DNA of 64,000 bases from Lophius americanus (GCA_037951165.1 JBBDHG010000011.1:5979001-6043000); one strand, 5' to 3'; counted from the stretch's first letter, positions 24,701-38,702 are shown. Made by a program: numbers and translations. Notes: a model not told the origin generated them from the letters alone.

Positions 24701-27700
24701 ACGCCATAGAATTCCAATTAATTGATCCATTTTGAGCTAATTTTTAGGAAGCTAAAACCCAGGGTTTGTATAATACGATGCATGAATACATATTTATTAA
24801 CTTAGGTTTACTGGATTACTCACATATCTGATTATGTAATAGCTTTAACATATAATTTGCTCAGATAAGGATCCCATTTGTTTCTAATTGTTAATATTAG
24901 CAGACTTTGATTCTGAAAAAATAAAGAGATAGACCATTAACAGGAATTTATATACAATGTAGATTATTTGTCTGTTTTTAGTAATTACTAATAGATTATC
25001 AATAACTATTGAAAATTCTGCAGGCTGTACACAAATATGAACGGTGTGTGTTGTCACTGCTACTTATAAATTACACCCCCTGGGCACTGGCCACCCCATT
25101 AAAAAATAGAGTGGCCATTAGGTGACTTTTATGGAGTCACCTACTACCTAATTTGTGTTAGAGTTGTAATAATTTGGCTGCAGCCTACACATATTATCAT
25201 GATGATGTGTAATTATTTCATCCAATATTAGCTCCTGTTGGACAGAAAACTAAGGTCGCCCTACGGCTAAGAGCACAGCAACCAACACAGCCTTACACTA
25301 CTGTTTAAGGCATGATCAATTAAGCTGGTTGGAGTGGTCGCCCCTTTAGTTTATGAGCAGACAGGTTTTTCCTGCAGAGAGGAATTCCACCCTCAGTGGT
25401 GGGAGATAGGGAGGGATGGCGTAGCAGCGGGTAATGGAATGATCAGAACGCTCCGGACCAGATTTGGGCGGTCCCTAAAGTGTCCGACCCCGGAACATAT
25501 TTTCTAAATCTTTTTCGAATCTCGTCCCGACGGGACCAGTTAGGCTTTGGTAGGATATGCCCACACCTCGTCCGGCAGACATGATATGTTGAATGACACA
25601 TTATGATCTAATGAGGATGGAGATAGGGCGGCATGGCTCAATAAGAATGGATCCAAGGTCCATACAGGTATATCCGTCTTTACACATTCTGATCGTTCAA
25701 TTACCCGCTAGGCTCCACACCGCCCCTCCCCACCTCTGACCGTTGGATTCATCTCTGCAGGAGGAAACCTGCTCACAAACTAGAGGGGCGCCCACTCTGT
25801 CCAGCTTTTTTGACCCAGATTTTATTTAACATGACGTGCAGCAGGAGAAAAATAAAAAATAAAAAACGTGAGCATTCAAATTTTTTTTAATTGATGCGTT
25901 TGCCAGGCTGCCCTCGGGCAAGATGCCACCCTGAATTTCGGCCAGTGTCACCCATAACTAAATCCGCCGCTGACTAAATTACACTATCCACTGACAGCTG
26001 CTATTGTAACTACATAATCAGTGTTTTCTAACTTCATAGTCAGTGATGATAATGTAATGGCTGATTCCATTTAACTGATAGCCCGATTGCATTTGACCAT
26101 CACATCACCACACATTATCTACAAGGTCCAGTGTGTAAAATTTGGCTAGCGGCTGTACGCTGCAAGCTCTCTCCCTGTCCTTCGCTAACTGAATTTTTCC
26201 TAAACCAGTCCAGAGCGCCACTGCTGAGAAAATTTGAGCAGTAAACCATCGTCGTTCTTGTGAGACCAATCAAATAATCTTAACCAGCCATGGACGCCTG
26301 ATCTGTCAGATCGTTTCCCAGCAGGAGAGACGGGGTGCTCTCAGCCCGCGTTCTCAGGGAAGCGGTTAGGTCCAGGCGGGTGTGGGGAACTCTGAAGCTC
26401 ACAGCCAATACTGCCAGTCGCCTTGACTGTGTGGCTGCTGGTGAGGAGGCTGGCAGCACAGACCCAAATTGAACAAATGCTCTGGGCTGCCAGAGGATTT
26501 GCCTTTGATGGCGAGGCTTTGCACTATATTGCTTTTTACTGTTCCGACAACTTAAAATGCAAAATCCCTCTCTAGAGGTCTGTACGAACATGGCGGCTTG
26601 CATATGGACCATCTCCATTGAGATAAAAATCAATCATTAAAAAACATTTTTACTTTCAGCTGAAAGTACAAACACAAAACATTGTAATGAATAATATATT
26701 CCATTCATTCAAATAAAGCCCCTAAATACCCCCTAAACCCCCTTTACACACCCGACCTTTGAACTGGAAGAGAGATATGGTTCAGTAGAGATTTGAGATG
26801 AGTTGGAACAACCTCTTCTGAAAATGAATAACGTCCTTCTGGTACTGATGCCGGATGTCCTTTGGCCCAGTTGGTGTATGAAATGCCTTTGCCGTCTGTC
26901 CAGACAAAATGCATCTCCCAGTTGACATCATTCATGCCGATCCACAAATCTTCTTTGTATCTCAGCATCTGTGTAGTTAGGAACGCTGGAAAGACACAAT
27001 TATTCTTTCATTGTAAAATGTTTATAAGCAAACAACCACAAACGGAAGTGATTTTGTAAATAAGAAACATTTTACTGCCATTGCTCACCCTGCTCTCTCT
27101 CGTTGAGGATAGAAACAAGATTTCCTCCTTGGCTTATACACTGTGTCCTGGCATCCAGCCAGTTCTTATTGTCTTCCCCCACCACAATTTTGTAGCACTG
27201 AGTCAACATGATACCGAAGAGACAGAAGGCAACCAGTGTGACAAAACCGTAACAGAAATCCTAATACTAAAGATTTAGGTACATCTTAGAATTTAAATCA
27301 CATCCTCGAAGTCGGAAGAAACCGAAAGCGTGGAATTAGAGTCAACATGTTGAGTGTAGTTCTATTTCATTACCTTTCCGTGGAAAGGTAGCCATTCTGG
27401 TCCACATCCTCCTGTAGGGGCAGAAGTTGGGGCCATGGTTGCATTGACAAAATTGCTGCTTCTTTTGCAAATAGAAGGTAGCTCCATCCCACAGTTGATA
27501 TCATTCCAGTACCCTATATGTGCAGAGTTCACAGAGTTGAACAAATTGTTATTAGAATTGGTTCTGTAAGGTTAACTAATACATTTTAAGCAAATACTGT
27601 CCTGTTTCGTACCCATGCCCCTGTATATAGTCACGCAGTTCTCATCATTATTGGCAAAGTTGGGCTCATTCTTTTCCCATGCAGTGTACGTTACAGGGGT

Positions 27701-30700
27701 TCCATCGATCCAGCTGGAAATAGAGAGAACAGTATGGGTATGTTTCCGCAGTTGTTGAACATCTTTATGTGTGTTTCCTCTTTCAGACTAGAATTTGTCC
27801 GATGTTTGAAAGTTGCCAGTAATCCCAGTATGTGCGTAAACAATAGTGTTTGATTTACCTGAATGATTTATCCAAATTAACTGTCATGCCTATGTAGTAC
27901 TGCCCCTCTGATCCTTTTGATATCTGCAGAACATAATCATCAAGGAGACATTACAAAAGGTTAAATAAATGAAATGTGTTTTCCACGCAGTACTAAAATA
28001 ATGTCATTTTGAATGTGTAACATTTTTATTTCTATTGAAAACAGCTTTTAGAATCCCTTACCTGTCTCCAAAGAAACTTCCTCTCACTCTCCCCTGTGAT
28101 GACCACAAGTTCACCAAAGCTCTTTTGGCAGAACGCTCTTGCAGCGTCCATTTCTAAGTTTTCCATGTTGATGAAATACTGCGTGTCGTTGTATATAATC
28201 CAGCCGTCCTCTGTAGTGTTGTATGCTGTAAACGGAAGAACTGATATCAGGTGTTCCACAGAGACTGTGTTTGGGATTGATGTAAAACAAGGCTTAGAGT
28301 CTCCTGAGATACAAGCAGGCAGGAGTTCTGCTTTGAGCTAAATGTCTACACGCTAACATTTGCACACTGATCATTCTAAAACTTCCATTCAATGTTATAC
28401 TATATATATTCTAAGATAAAGTACAATAGGCAGAATATTAATATTGATCACATACTTTGTTACCAGATGCTGACACTGACTAATTAGCACCAAAGACAGC
28501 TGTAGGCTGAGGGGAAATTTGGTCTGAAAAAACAACATATATAATAAATCTTAAGCTATTCCACTTAGAAGCTAAACATATCCGTAGATAACAGATGTCA
28601 CTAAGATTTGTCTTCCAATAACTCTAAATGTTCATACTAAATCTAATGGAAGTCCATTATGTAGTTGTTTAGATATTTGAATCTGGACCAAAGTGAAGTA
28701 GCAACAGACTGGCGTCACCATCCTTAGAGTCAGACAGAAGTTAGACTTTTAAGTTGAAAGAGTAGCAAGTAACAAGCTAGTCTTACAATAGGGATGGGTC
28801 ATAGCAGATACTTACTTTGTGAGACAATGACAGGCTCAGGTTTGGGGGTCACACCTGAGAGAAACACAAAAGAAGAGTCTTGACAGCCGGACACGGCTCT
28901 GATTTCACATCACTCAACTGGTTTGGTCAAATGGTTCTGCGTAAACTGGAGCTCCACCAAAAGTTTGGCCAATTTTACCTTTAGGTATCTGGCATATCCA
29001 GTCGTTGTAGGATTCACAGTGTCGATCATTCCAGTACCGCCCATAGTATAGTTGGACCTCCGCACAGTGTTCGTTGTCATTGTGGTTGTTTGGTTCACCA
29101 AAGCCCCAATTCTCATATTCTGACTGGCTCACAGTTTTTGAAAGACACGTAATTAGGCTAGGTTTTAGAATGATTGAAAGTAAAGCTTTTTATGACAGGA
29201 TTGAAGAGATACATACGGCGGACCCGTCAGACCAGACAAAACCTTTGGTTCCTAGACTGAAGCCAATCCATGCTGTGTCCGAGGAACGATACCTTTGTGA
29301 AAACAGAAACCACCAGTACTTTATTAATGATTACATGAATATGTGAGCAGAAACTGTCACGTATCACAGATGTAATTCAAACATACACAGTGTCGCTCAG
29401 GTCCTGTGCACTGTGTACACTCATCAGATCTCCACCGATGGCCTTGCAGAAGTCATGAGCTTCCTGCCAAGTCTTCTTCATGTCTTTTGGTTTTTTGTAA
29501 AGCTTTTTAATGTGAAAATAGTAAAATATGTTTAAATGTGATTCTTGCACTTAAAATTAGACAGTTTGTCTCAGTTTGTCATCTTACTTTGTAGCAGGTA
29601 CTCCTTTCCCCAGCAGGGGTCCACCCAGCCTCACAGCTCAGGGATGGCGTGGTTGGTGGAACCGTTGTCATTTGTACACCCTCTGCTAGTTTTTTACAGA
29701 TATACTTCTCCCTGTTGCTACAGCTGACAACATCCCATAATCCGGCAAAAACCCCCGTTGTCATAGCCACACATCCTTGTTTTCTGTCTTTTATTAAACA
29801 CACCAAAAGAAATGGGAAAAGTTTAGATAAATTTGAGATTAGAATGAAGATTGGGATTAAAATTGTATATTTTTACATAACTGAACCAACTGTAAGTGAT
29901 GAATAGTCTACTGCCAATGTTTGCCATGTTCATATTACTTTAGCATGACAGCATATTATACAATGTATATAACATTAAATAGTTTGCACTTGACATCAAA
30001 AGCAGAAACTGATGATAAATTACATTTGCTTTAAAGGCATTTCATCATAAAACAAATAAATAAACTGTACCTGGCATGCCCACGTTGAAATTTGTGAATG
30101 TTACTTGTCTTCTGGTCGTCCACTTGAAAGTGTTCCTATCATCTGTGTTGGAAAAACCAGTCCAGAAATATTTCTCGGGTCTCAAACCCACCAAACTGAC
30201 AAGGAAGGCGTTTTCATATCTGCATGGAAACATAGAAATTCTGTGGTTAATTTAGATTAATCATCACTTTTATGTGTAATATTGTTGAATGGCTTTACTT
30301 TTCAGAACAAACAAAACATACAAAAACTAGTCCAGGCTTGAAATAATTCATAATAAAAGTTATTACTAATTCACTCTTTGTATATTTGTTAAACTAATCA
30401 AAACGATTGAATTATTGATAGTATTTTACCTATCAGCCACATCCAGCATGTTAGCACCAGCATTTGAGCACTCCTGCTTTGCTTCATCAAATATTTTTGT
30501 CTCAGATCCAATTGTGTAGCAATAAGAACCAAACCTTATGGAGCCCTGAAAATAATAAAGAATATACAAAATATTATAATGGAATTCATGTATTCATCAG
30601 TTGTTCAAAGGACGTTGCACCACTCACAAGATTGCATCCTGGGTTAACTTCCTCATGGAGACCTTCACCTGGTTTATTGGAGGCCTTCTTCTTACAGATG

Positions 30701-33700
30701 TATCCAAATGTATTTTCACACATGTGATCAGCCCACCTCCCATCCTGTATTGGTTATAAACAGAAGACAAAAAGAGAACTGTCCATACCGTTGTTGCATT
30801 TATGGACACTTTTGTTTCATTGGGACTGTTATTGGAGTTACATTTCCCCTGATTAGGACACAGTCTTCCTGGAGGTTGTTGGCATGAGATGGCTCATCGG
30901 TCTGCCACTGGGTGAAGGTCACGTGGGAGTGATCACTCCACTCAAACAACATCTGGTTCCTTTGATCATTCAAGCCAATCCAGAGCACATCTGTTGGCAC
31001 TGGGGGGTTTAAATACACATGGAGATGTTAATATGCGCTTTAAGTATATTTTTCTCAGACAAATAATGACTTAGTCCCAAGCCCCCCACCCCTGTCCATT
31101 GACAGCAAACCAAAACCGATAGTGTTTCACAACGGCAATTTTTATCTGCTTCAAACGATGTAGTTATTTAATTTAAATGTTGCGGCACAAGTAACCTCAC
31201 CAAAATTTCATCGTTTAGAATTACATGCATTAAAAATGCTGCATCTCCTGATTAAATGTGTCTATGGACACAGGTTAGAGTGAGCGCTTCACCACAATGT
31301 GACCTCACCGTTGCATGGTTTAGTTATTTTATTTAATTTCAAATGTTACAACACACGTAACATCATCAAAATATAATCACTTAGGATATGCCAAAACTTT
31401 CATCTGAGCCAATTTTCATGCAGTTACATACTGTCGTTTTTCTTACATTTTTCTAACCAACAGACAAATGCATAGAGGTAAAATCATAACCTCCTTGGAG
31501 GATGTAAAAGTGAATTCTCCTCCACTTACAGTATCCGGATTGAGATATTATGAAGCTTTGCTCTTCTACGTTGTTTATGCTGGCCAAATCTCCACCCTCT
31601 TTATGACAGGCTGCTAATGCCTCCCTCCACATTTTTTTATTCCGCTCCAGGTAGTAGCAGTTGCCTGCATACGGAACCCAGTGGCTCTGACAGAAACTGG
31701 GCTGGTCTTTGACTGTGCATAGAGATAAAAGTAGGAGAGAATGAAGACTCATTCTAATAATAACAACACAGATTTAGATCGTTACAATGTTACTTTACTC
31801 TGTGGCAGAGGCAGGATGGTAGAGTTTCCTTTGCGACAAATGTAACCACGTTTCTTGTTGCAAGCACTGCTCTCCCATTTTGAGGCTTTTCCTGCATTAA
31901 TTGTTCCACAGATAAGTCCCGGCTCGGATGAGGGGTGACCTTTAGGGAACAGCAAACAGTTTAAAAAAAAAAAAAAAAGTCAATAAATCATTGGTTTGAC
32001 TATAAATTCAAGAATGAAGATGCCAAATCTGCAACAAAGCAAACAACAACAAAGATTGAACAAAGATTGAACAAAGATTGAACAATGAAACCCTAAAAAA
32101 AATACACATTTAAAAATCAAGTCAAAAAAATGTAGTGCCCCAGTAATCAAATAAATGATTCAAGAACTTTTATGTTATTAGACAAATACATTAAATATCA
32201 CCATGACACGCACTGACCTGGGGACCAGTTTAAATATCTGAATGGGTTTCCGTTGCTCCACTGCCATCCACTCCCAACATCCAAGCTGTGGAGTCCAATC
32301 CAGAGAGACGTTCCCAAAGTACTCAACAGCCCTGTGTCAACCCATCCATTGGAATGCCATCAGTGTTCAGTAACGTTAACAGTGATGTATGAATAGCAGA
32401 TGGAATCTGATTCTGTACCTGAGATGTATGACTGTTCATGTAGCTCGACAATACTGAGGAGGTCAGCCCCCTGCTGCTGGCAGCTCTTCCTGGCCTGATA
32501 CCATGTCAACACTGACATGGCGTTCCTCTGATACTGAACCTCTGTAATCGGGTCAGTGTCCCAACCTGAGGTTGCTGCATCGTGAGACAAAGTGATGATA
32601 TGGTTTGATGATCTACTTCAGTTAAAGTGAGGTCATACCTGTTGAGTGAGCTGGATTCTTTTTAACTGGATAAGTTCCTTGAATATAAGGCATAGGAGGA
32701 CAAATATCATGTTAATATCATGAATACTACAGTTTAAGTAAGCTTGTTTCATTTTCTGTCCTCCACCTGCCCCTGATTTAGAGCAGTGTCAGGGAGAAGA
32801 GCAGCCCGTGAGAAAAAAAGGAAAACATGGACAGTGCAGTGCTGCGTTGACACCTCATGAGAGGAAACGTTAGTGTTGTTCTGCTTTAGTGGGGTCGAAA
32901 TCCAGACCTGTCAGCACTGACCTCTTGAATGATAGTACTTAGGGACAAATACGATTATGATACACCGTCTGTAAACAATTCTCATTCATTATTAACCAGC
33001 CTTTCCATTTACTATTGCCATGGTTTTTCTTTTACTTTCCTCAAAGCCTCACACAACCTGTTGTTTTAAGCTGCTGTATTTATATTGATATTTCTATCCA
33101 TGCTGTTCCATCTGCTCTTGAATGGATGAACGGCTGAAATGTGCTTCCTGCACTTACTTGTAGTCGGGCAAAATCCCCACTTTTTCTGTTCATTGTAATC
33201 TCTTTCTGTTGCACACCACAGGTTTCCATCGGAGCGACCGTCCTTTGTGCACTCCGCGTACCAGTTCTCATGAAACTTAAATGGGAATTGACAAGGGGCT
33301 CCAAAACCATTGCCCCCTATTGAGAAAATCTCTGTGGAGACAGAACAGGAATTTAAAGATAATCAAACATTTATTTTTGCAAAATAAAGTAAATAAAGCC
33401 TCCACTGATTTTAGAGGACAAGGTCTAGTTTGCCGCTCAAACATGTTTTTAAAGACCTTACTTAATGCAGGAGGATTTTCTTAACAACTGTACCTTCCCC
33501 CAATCAAAATTGGAAGATACACTAATCTACTATTATACTAAAATGATATGTACTATATGTATTATATAAAAAGATGCAGACAGCATCTGGACAGGGTAGC
33601 TAATGGATGGCTAATACATCTAAAATATTGATCAGATATTTATAAAAAAATTATAATTTGCAGACATTTGCCCACACTGCAACTTTCTCTGAAGCTTGCT

Positions 33701-36449
33701 TTAGATATATTTCTTAGTATTCCCTGATTTACAGACACTTATAGTTATAGTTGCATTACAGATGGGTCTAATTCCACCAGAATACATAATTGCCAGGATC
33801 TTGTTATTATTCTCAGAGGATCTGTGATCCACTATTCTTGGGTGCAGTGAATGCATTTGTAAGTCCCCTTGATATTTCCGATCAACTGGTAAACAACTCA
33901 CATTCAGATTTATTGTTGGGTTTTCACTGCAAAACAGCCTTCTATATAATTATTTTATCATTTATTTGCATAAGACTGCAAAAATCTCCTCATTTAGTAG
34001 TCTTTTGGAGTCTGATCTGTCCTTTTATTACCTCAATATCCTGAATAAAAATCCAGAATAATAAGCTTTAACAAGCCAAACTGAATAATATACACTTTTT
34101 TTCATAACATTATAACCACTGACAGGTGAAGTCAGAATAACACTGATTATCTCAGTACAATGGCATCTGTCAGTTTGTAGGAACCAGGAAAAATGAGGCT
34201 CCCCTATATATTTGAGTGACTTGGAGGTTCTTTCTCTGCAGAAGTTAGTACCCATGCCAAGGCTGTTGAAGAAAGGACTACTTGTGATTCTGCCAAAGGA
34301 TCATGTGCACCCAAGGCTCATTGATGCATGTGGGAAGCGAAGGCGAGCGTGCGTTGTTCAATTCCATGGAAGCTACTGTCGCACAAATTGCTGAAAAAAA
34401 AGTTAATGCCAGTCATGACGGAAATATCAGAACACAACTTGTTTGGCAGCAAAATGGGAACCTACACAATATTAGAAATTAGATGGCTAAATGTTTGAAT
34501 ATCAATTTGTTAAAGTTACTTTTTTCTTTATTCTTTACTTGAGAAACAACAATCTCTTGCATGGAATAACTCTGCACAAAAAACAGTATTGTAAGACTTC
34601 CTGAAATGTCCAATTTAAGAAAAAAGAAAAGAATTCATTGTGTGGAGGATTCTGCTGCCTGCCTGACTGACTCTATATTGTCATACTTTAAGAAGTTCAG
34701 TTCCCACCATTATCTCTCCGTTATGGCTTTTCTTTTTCGATTTAGGTAGGTAATTCTTCTGCATCAACAAAAAGCAAACACAAAAAACTCTTATTGGAAG
34801 ATTGGTGATTTAATCCCCAACTGCTGCAGTTTACGTTTTGAAATAAATGAAGACTGCAGAGTAAGGCACAGCACCTCAGTCGCTCCTCGGGTGCCATATG
34901 GGGCCACCCACCACCGCTTAGGGATGGTTAAAATACAGAGAACAAGTTGAATTATTATTGTTTGTTACAATAAATGTTTGTTTTAGTAATATAAATGCCA
35001 TATCAATATATGAGACAGAATAACCATTAAATCCAGTCTTACTCTAGCCCCTGTATAGACACACATAGCAGATGTAGGCAAATTAAAGTTGAACACATAA
35101 TGTCTCACTTCGGCACAGATTAATGGAAGCAATGCTCATGAGTGGTCTCAAACGATGCTGCCATATGTAGCCCGTTAGTGGATATCTCAAAATGGATCTA
35201 TTGCTTATACAAACGAGCGATTTAGTGGGAGGAAAGGGAAAAAAATATCTCTGTTGTCTCTTTCAGGAAAGTACCGGTGTCACTGTGCAGCTCAGCTCAG
35301 CATTCATTCAGATTGGTTAAAATATCACCCAAATAGGCAAACTTGTGAGGTACTCATCACCATGCAGCTTACCAGACAAATGATAACGGTGGTCAGCGAA
35401 AGACATTTTGGGTTCGTTCAGTTTGGAAGTATTAAAGACAAAAGTTCCCCTTTTTACTGTCATGCAGTACTTTAGCCAGAACTGCGTGTGTATGTGTGTG
35501 TATGTGTGTGTATGTGTGTGCTTGTAGGACATAGGCCCGTGTTAGAGAGCGAAAAGAAAGAGAGCATTAGCTCAAATGTGAGAAAAGGTTCATTCCCAGT
35601 ATATCAAATCATTTGCTGTGCAACATAGAGAGAGAACATAGCAATTTAAGTTGACTAATTTTAGGTGACAGTCGTGACTTTGCATGGCAGCACTCCTCAC
35701 CCAGCATGCCTCCCTGTGCACGATTATGGACTCAATAATACAAATCTTTATTCTAAATTGAAAATGCTACCTTTGTCTGACAATGAATGTTCTATAGTAT
35801 TTATTATTTGGACTGTGAGTCTTTTGAAAAATTGATTGTATGTTCACAACTCTTACCTTGAAACCCCTTTGAGCAAAGGTCCCCCCGGGTGCCAAATATC
35901 CTCCAGCGGCTCCAGAGACCGGAACCCTTGTAAATCATTATGCTCCTCTCCTTTTTGTTGCCCCAGTTCAAGTGCAGGTCCTGGTCTTTTAGGCCAAAAA
36001 GGGTTTCATTCTTGCACTGCCAATGTTGAAGGGCATTACTTTCATCACATTCAAAGAGGACCACCTTCACCCAGTCTTTAATCTCTGTGGTCCCCAGACA
36101 GAGCTTGAGCTTGAGATTGATGATGCGTGATTCAGAGACCCAACGGAACTGCTGCTCTTTGGCATGAGGATCACAGGGGGCCACAGTCATCGATGAGGCA
36201 CTTTCCACCTTTATACACTTGTTGTGGTTCTCATTGAAGATCAGGAAGGAGCCGCTGTCTGGAGCAGAGGAGAATGTTACATTTAGTGGCATATATAAGA
36301 ATACATTAACAACTCAGCTACCCCCATAATTTTACTCACAGTAAAGTAGAGTCAATAAAAATGGATTTTAGGTACGTACCGATGTCAGCAGTAATGCAGA
36401 GGGCTTGAAGGAGACCAAGGAACACAGCAACGTTTACAATTGGTAGCAT
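21780..36449 (-). CDS. mrc1: Macrophage mannose receptor 1-like, tandem copy B (30 coding exons, intact)
   Basis: Intact paralogue of copy A and the upstream member of the pair; 1,435 residues, close to the 1,456 of human MRC1, with the same 30-exon layout. Exons (high to low): 36449-36380, 36258-35857, 33331-33158, 32574-32419, 32331-32218, 31939-31799, 31712-31530, 30999-30842, 30744-30628, 30545-30430, 30219-30071, 29787-29588, 29502-29387, 29292-29217, 29123-28979, 28854-28816, 28225-28062, 27923-27859, 27713-27613, 27513-27374, 27197-27089, 26985-26813, 24196-24091, 24000-23768, 23676-23511, 23429-23277, 23190-23074, 22377-22219, 22136-22104, 22012-21780. The start ATG opens a signal peptide, as in copy A. 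Domain order: ricin B, FNII, eight CTLDs, membrane segment, tail. CTLD4 and CTLD5 carry EPN and WND, so mannose, fucose or GlcNAc binding is likely from the family. The tail has FDNKLY followed by the conserved end ANIEQNE. The membrane segment is uncharged. Exon 22 again has a weak donor (GTTGTT). An AATAAA lies about 470 bases past the stop. Annotators might call it mrc1a or mrc1b; I cannot choose. Confidence 0.95.
24215..26120. other. Copy B intron 22 with unidentified insertion
   Basis: Immediately past exon 23 the near identity with copy A stops (about 24,215). From roughly 25,060 to 25,980 is sequence absent from copy A, including a GC-richer block (25,250-25,760) and the phrase 'aaatccgccgctgac', common next to fish repeats. 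Homology to copy A resumes near 25,980. No coding sequence recognised. Confidence 0.5.
26125..26760. mobile_element. Second MITE-like element of the AGGTCCAGT family (copy B intron 22)
   Basis: Begins 'aaggtccagtgtgtaaaattt' and ends near 'cacacccgacctttg'; the interior shares several blocks with 11,698-12,442 (for example 'gaagctca.(t/c)ggccaat', 'gctggc.gca', 'gcgaggctt'). Absent at the corresponding place in copy A. Confidence 0.6.
34102..34490 (+). mobile_element. Internally deleted Tc1-like element
   Basis: Starts 'cataacattataaccactgacaggtgaagtc', passes through 'cacccaaggctcattgatgc' and 'gctactgtcgcacaaattgctg' (the conserved amino part of the transposase region) and ends 'gggaacctacacaatattag'. 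The middle of the transposase is missing. It lies in copy B intron 2; nothing like it is seen in copy A intron 2. Confidence 0.75.
35485..35521. repeat. (GTGTGTAT)n microsatellite
   Basis: Four units of gtgtgtat-type repeat in copy B intron 2. Confidence 0.9.
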
Positions 36450-37782
36450 TATCCTCAGTATGTAATTGTCGCTGAAAGGTAGATTATAATGTAGGAGAGA
36501 TTTCGAGTCATGAAGAGAGGGGATCTGCAGTTTAGTGTGCAAAGGTGTTGGAAATAGAGCAACAAGGACACAGAGATATGGTGCTCCCCCCCCCTTAATC
36601 ACACTGATGGATATCCTGTCACATGGGTAGTCAATAGTTGGTCAACGACAGAATTTCCTCAAGCTCCCAATGAATGTATGGCAGAGGAGTGGAAGACAGG
36701 AAGGGGTAAGAAATCAGTGTCATATCAGTGTTTCACTGGAAGTCACTGATCATAGCTTCACACATCTCATGTCAGAGCTGGACAAGAAAACTATATTTAG
36801 TCATTCAAAGAGAAAAGAGGAGGTAGTTGAAAAATAGTATAATAGAATTTATAATCTTAATCAGACTAAATTTATTTATTGAAGCCAGAGAACAGGTATC
36901 ATTCAGCAGTACTGGATCATAAGAGGTTCTGGCTTTTAAAGATAATGATGATTTGGAAGAAAAGTAACCTCTATTTTCAAGATGGCACATTTCTTCCCAA
37001 TGACTTTGCCAAAGTAGATGAGGACAAAATGAGCGTTGCTGATCTAGCAGGTTTTGTGGGACTCTAGCCCCCAGAAGTTCTGTGAGGTTTTGGGTGAGGA
37101 GTGCAATGATGATACAATGCAGTAGAAAGAGTTGACAGGAGGATATCCTGCTTCCTATTGAAGGAAGTGAATGCAGATCTAACCATTTTGGCCTCATACT
37201 GCAGTGATGGCCTGCAACAATACTCACATGAAGATGGGTGCGACATGCACCTGTGAAATGTCTGTCTTTTTTTTTAATTAATATTGAATAAAAGACAAAG
37301 ATGCTGGGGAATCTACATTATATATAAGTAAAACATATGTGGTCCATTTATATTCTCAAATGTCACATTAACTGAAATCACGTCTATGATCAAGAGAGTC
37401 GTGACGCTGCAGGTGAGTGAACAACCAGTTGCGCCCCATTATGATTCATTCACGCATCCATCCAGAGTTGAGTTTCTGACCATCAATAAAAATCTCTCTC
37501 ACTCTCATTTTCCTTTCATCAAACCTAAATGGTCAGAGTTCAGCTTTGCAGCGGGCTGGAAACTGGGTTGAAGAAAGTGGGCCAGAAAAACTAAACAATG
37601 ATGAGTAAATTGTAGATGTTAGCAATTATAAACAAAAAGGTGTGTTCCAACAAGTGAAACCCTCCATATAAAAGTGATATTTGATCCAATCTGAATGTAT
37701 AGAATACTGATTAATGTGCCTTTTAAAAGGAGAATGTTAACAGAATACCACAATATCAGCAGATAAGTGTTGTGCCGCATGG

Positions 37783-37839
37783 ACCAATCAGCCACAATAT
37801 TAGTACCGGTTACTGATTCTAATATTGTTGCTGATTGGT
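37783..37839. mobile_element. Short foldback element with Tc1-type ends
   Basis: A 21-base left arm (accaatcagccacaatatta + g) at 37,783-37,803 is complementary, with one mismatch, to the right arm at 37,819-37,839; the loop is 15 bases. The arms match the terminal repeat of the Tc1-like family seen elsewhere in the window. Confidence 0.8.
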
Positions 37840-37958
37840 GTACAGCAAAAAGTTTCTAAGCAATACTTATGTTTTCTAGTGAACTAAAATACAAGGCACC
37901 CATCCAAACAAAGAAATGTCCTAATATTGAAGTTCAATACATGAGAAAGCCATAATCT

Positions 37959-38021
37959 ACACCAATCAGCCACAGCATTAGAACCACTAACTAGTTCTAA
38001 TATTGTGGCTGAAGGGTGTAC
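37959..38021. mobile_element. Second short foldback element with Tc1-type ends
   Basis: 'acaccaatcagccacagcat' pairs imperfectly with 'tattgtggctgaagggtgt'. A third, weaker relative is at about 38,095-38,145 (arms 'aacattagaaccag' and 'ctggtttta'). Confidence 0.7.
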
Positions 38022-38664
38022 GACAACTATGTCTAAAGAATATCTATATTTTCTATTTAACTGACATAAAAACATCAGATTATTTCAGTGCTATAAATCA
38101 TCTATAACATTAGAACCAGTAGCTGGTTTTATTTTCTGATCGATGTATTGAAAAATATTTTAAATTAAAATCTTGAACAAGTTTAACTTTTTTCTGAAAG
38201 GGCATATTAACAATATATTAATGTCCTATGGTGGAAAGCAAACCTAATATCATGAACACGAGCACATTTTTATGCCAATTTCCCAGCAAAGAAAAATATT
38301 ATTTTCCCACTATGATTGTAAATGACTGCATTCTTTTCTTCCTGATATTTTTTCCTCCATTGAAGTAGATTGTTTTTCTTTTTCTTTTTTTCCCCAGTGC
38401 CCCTGTGTTGAATTGCATCAGATGGTACATGCTGTCTTCTCATTGTCATTGCTCTTGTTCTCTGGAACATGCAGGATTGCTGGAAGGGATGTGATGGGAA
38501 GAATGTGTAAAAAATAATGACAGGAAAACTGTCATTATATTATTATCATGGGGATTTATCGGGAAGGCTGAGTACAAATTCCAGTGTGGAAAATTGGAAT
38601 GGAGGTCAAAACCATAAACAGGTAATTTGTGCACCTTTCAGACACTGAACATGAATAAATGAAT

Positions 38665-38702
38665 GAGTCTATCTATCTGTCCGTCCGTCCATCCATCTAT
38701 CT
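38665..38702. repeat. Tetranucleotide repeat (TCTA/TCCG/TCCA)
   Basis: Mixed tcta, tccg and tcca units in the TMEM236 3' flank. Confidence 0.8.

Larger units (their letters stand above)
19675..37770. repeat. Tandem duplication unit B (MRC1 copy B with flanks)
   Basis: Direct-repeat partner of the unit at 1-18,430, same orientation. The coordinate offset is about 20,010 at exon 1, 18,153 at exon 7, 19,977 at exon 17, 20,632 over exons 23-27 and 20,540 at exon 28. The changing offset records insertions and deletions that happened in one copy after the duplication. Confidence 0.85.

Noticed and set aside
36805..37227. 140-codon minus-strand frame upstream of MRC1 copy B
   Set aside because: No family similarity and not preserved in the copy A flank.
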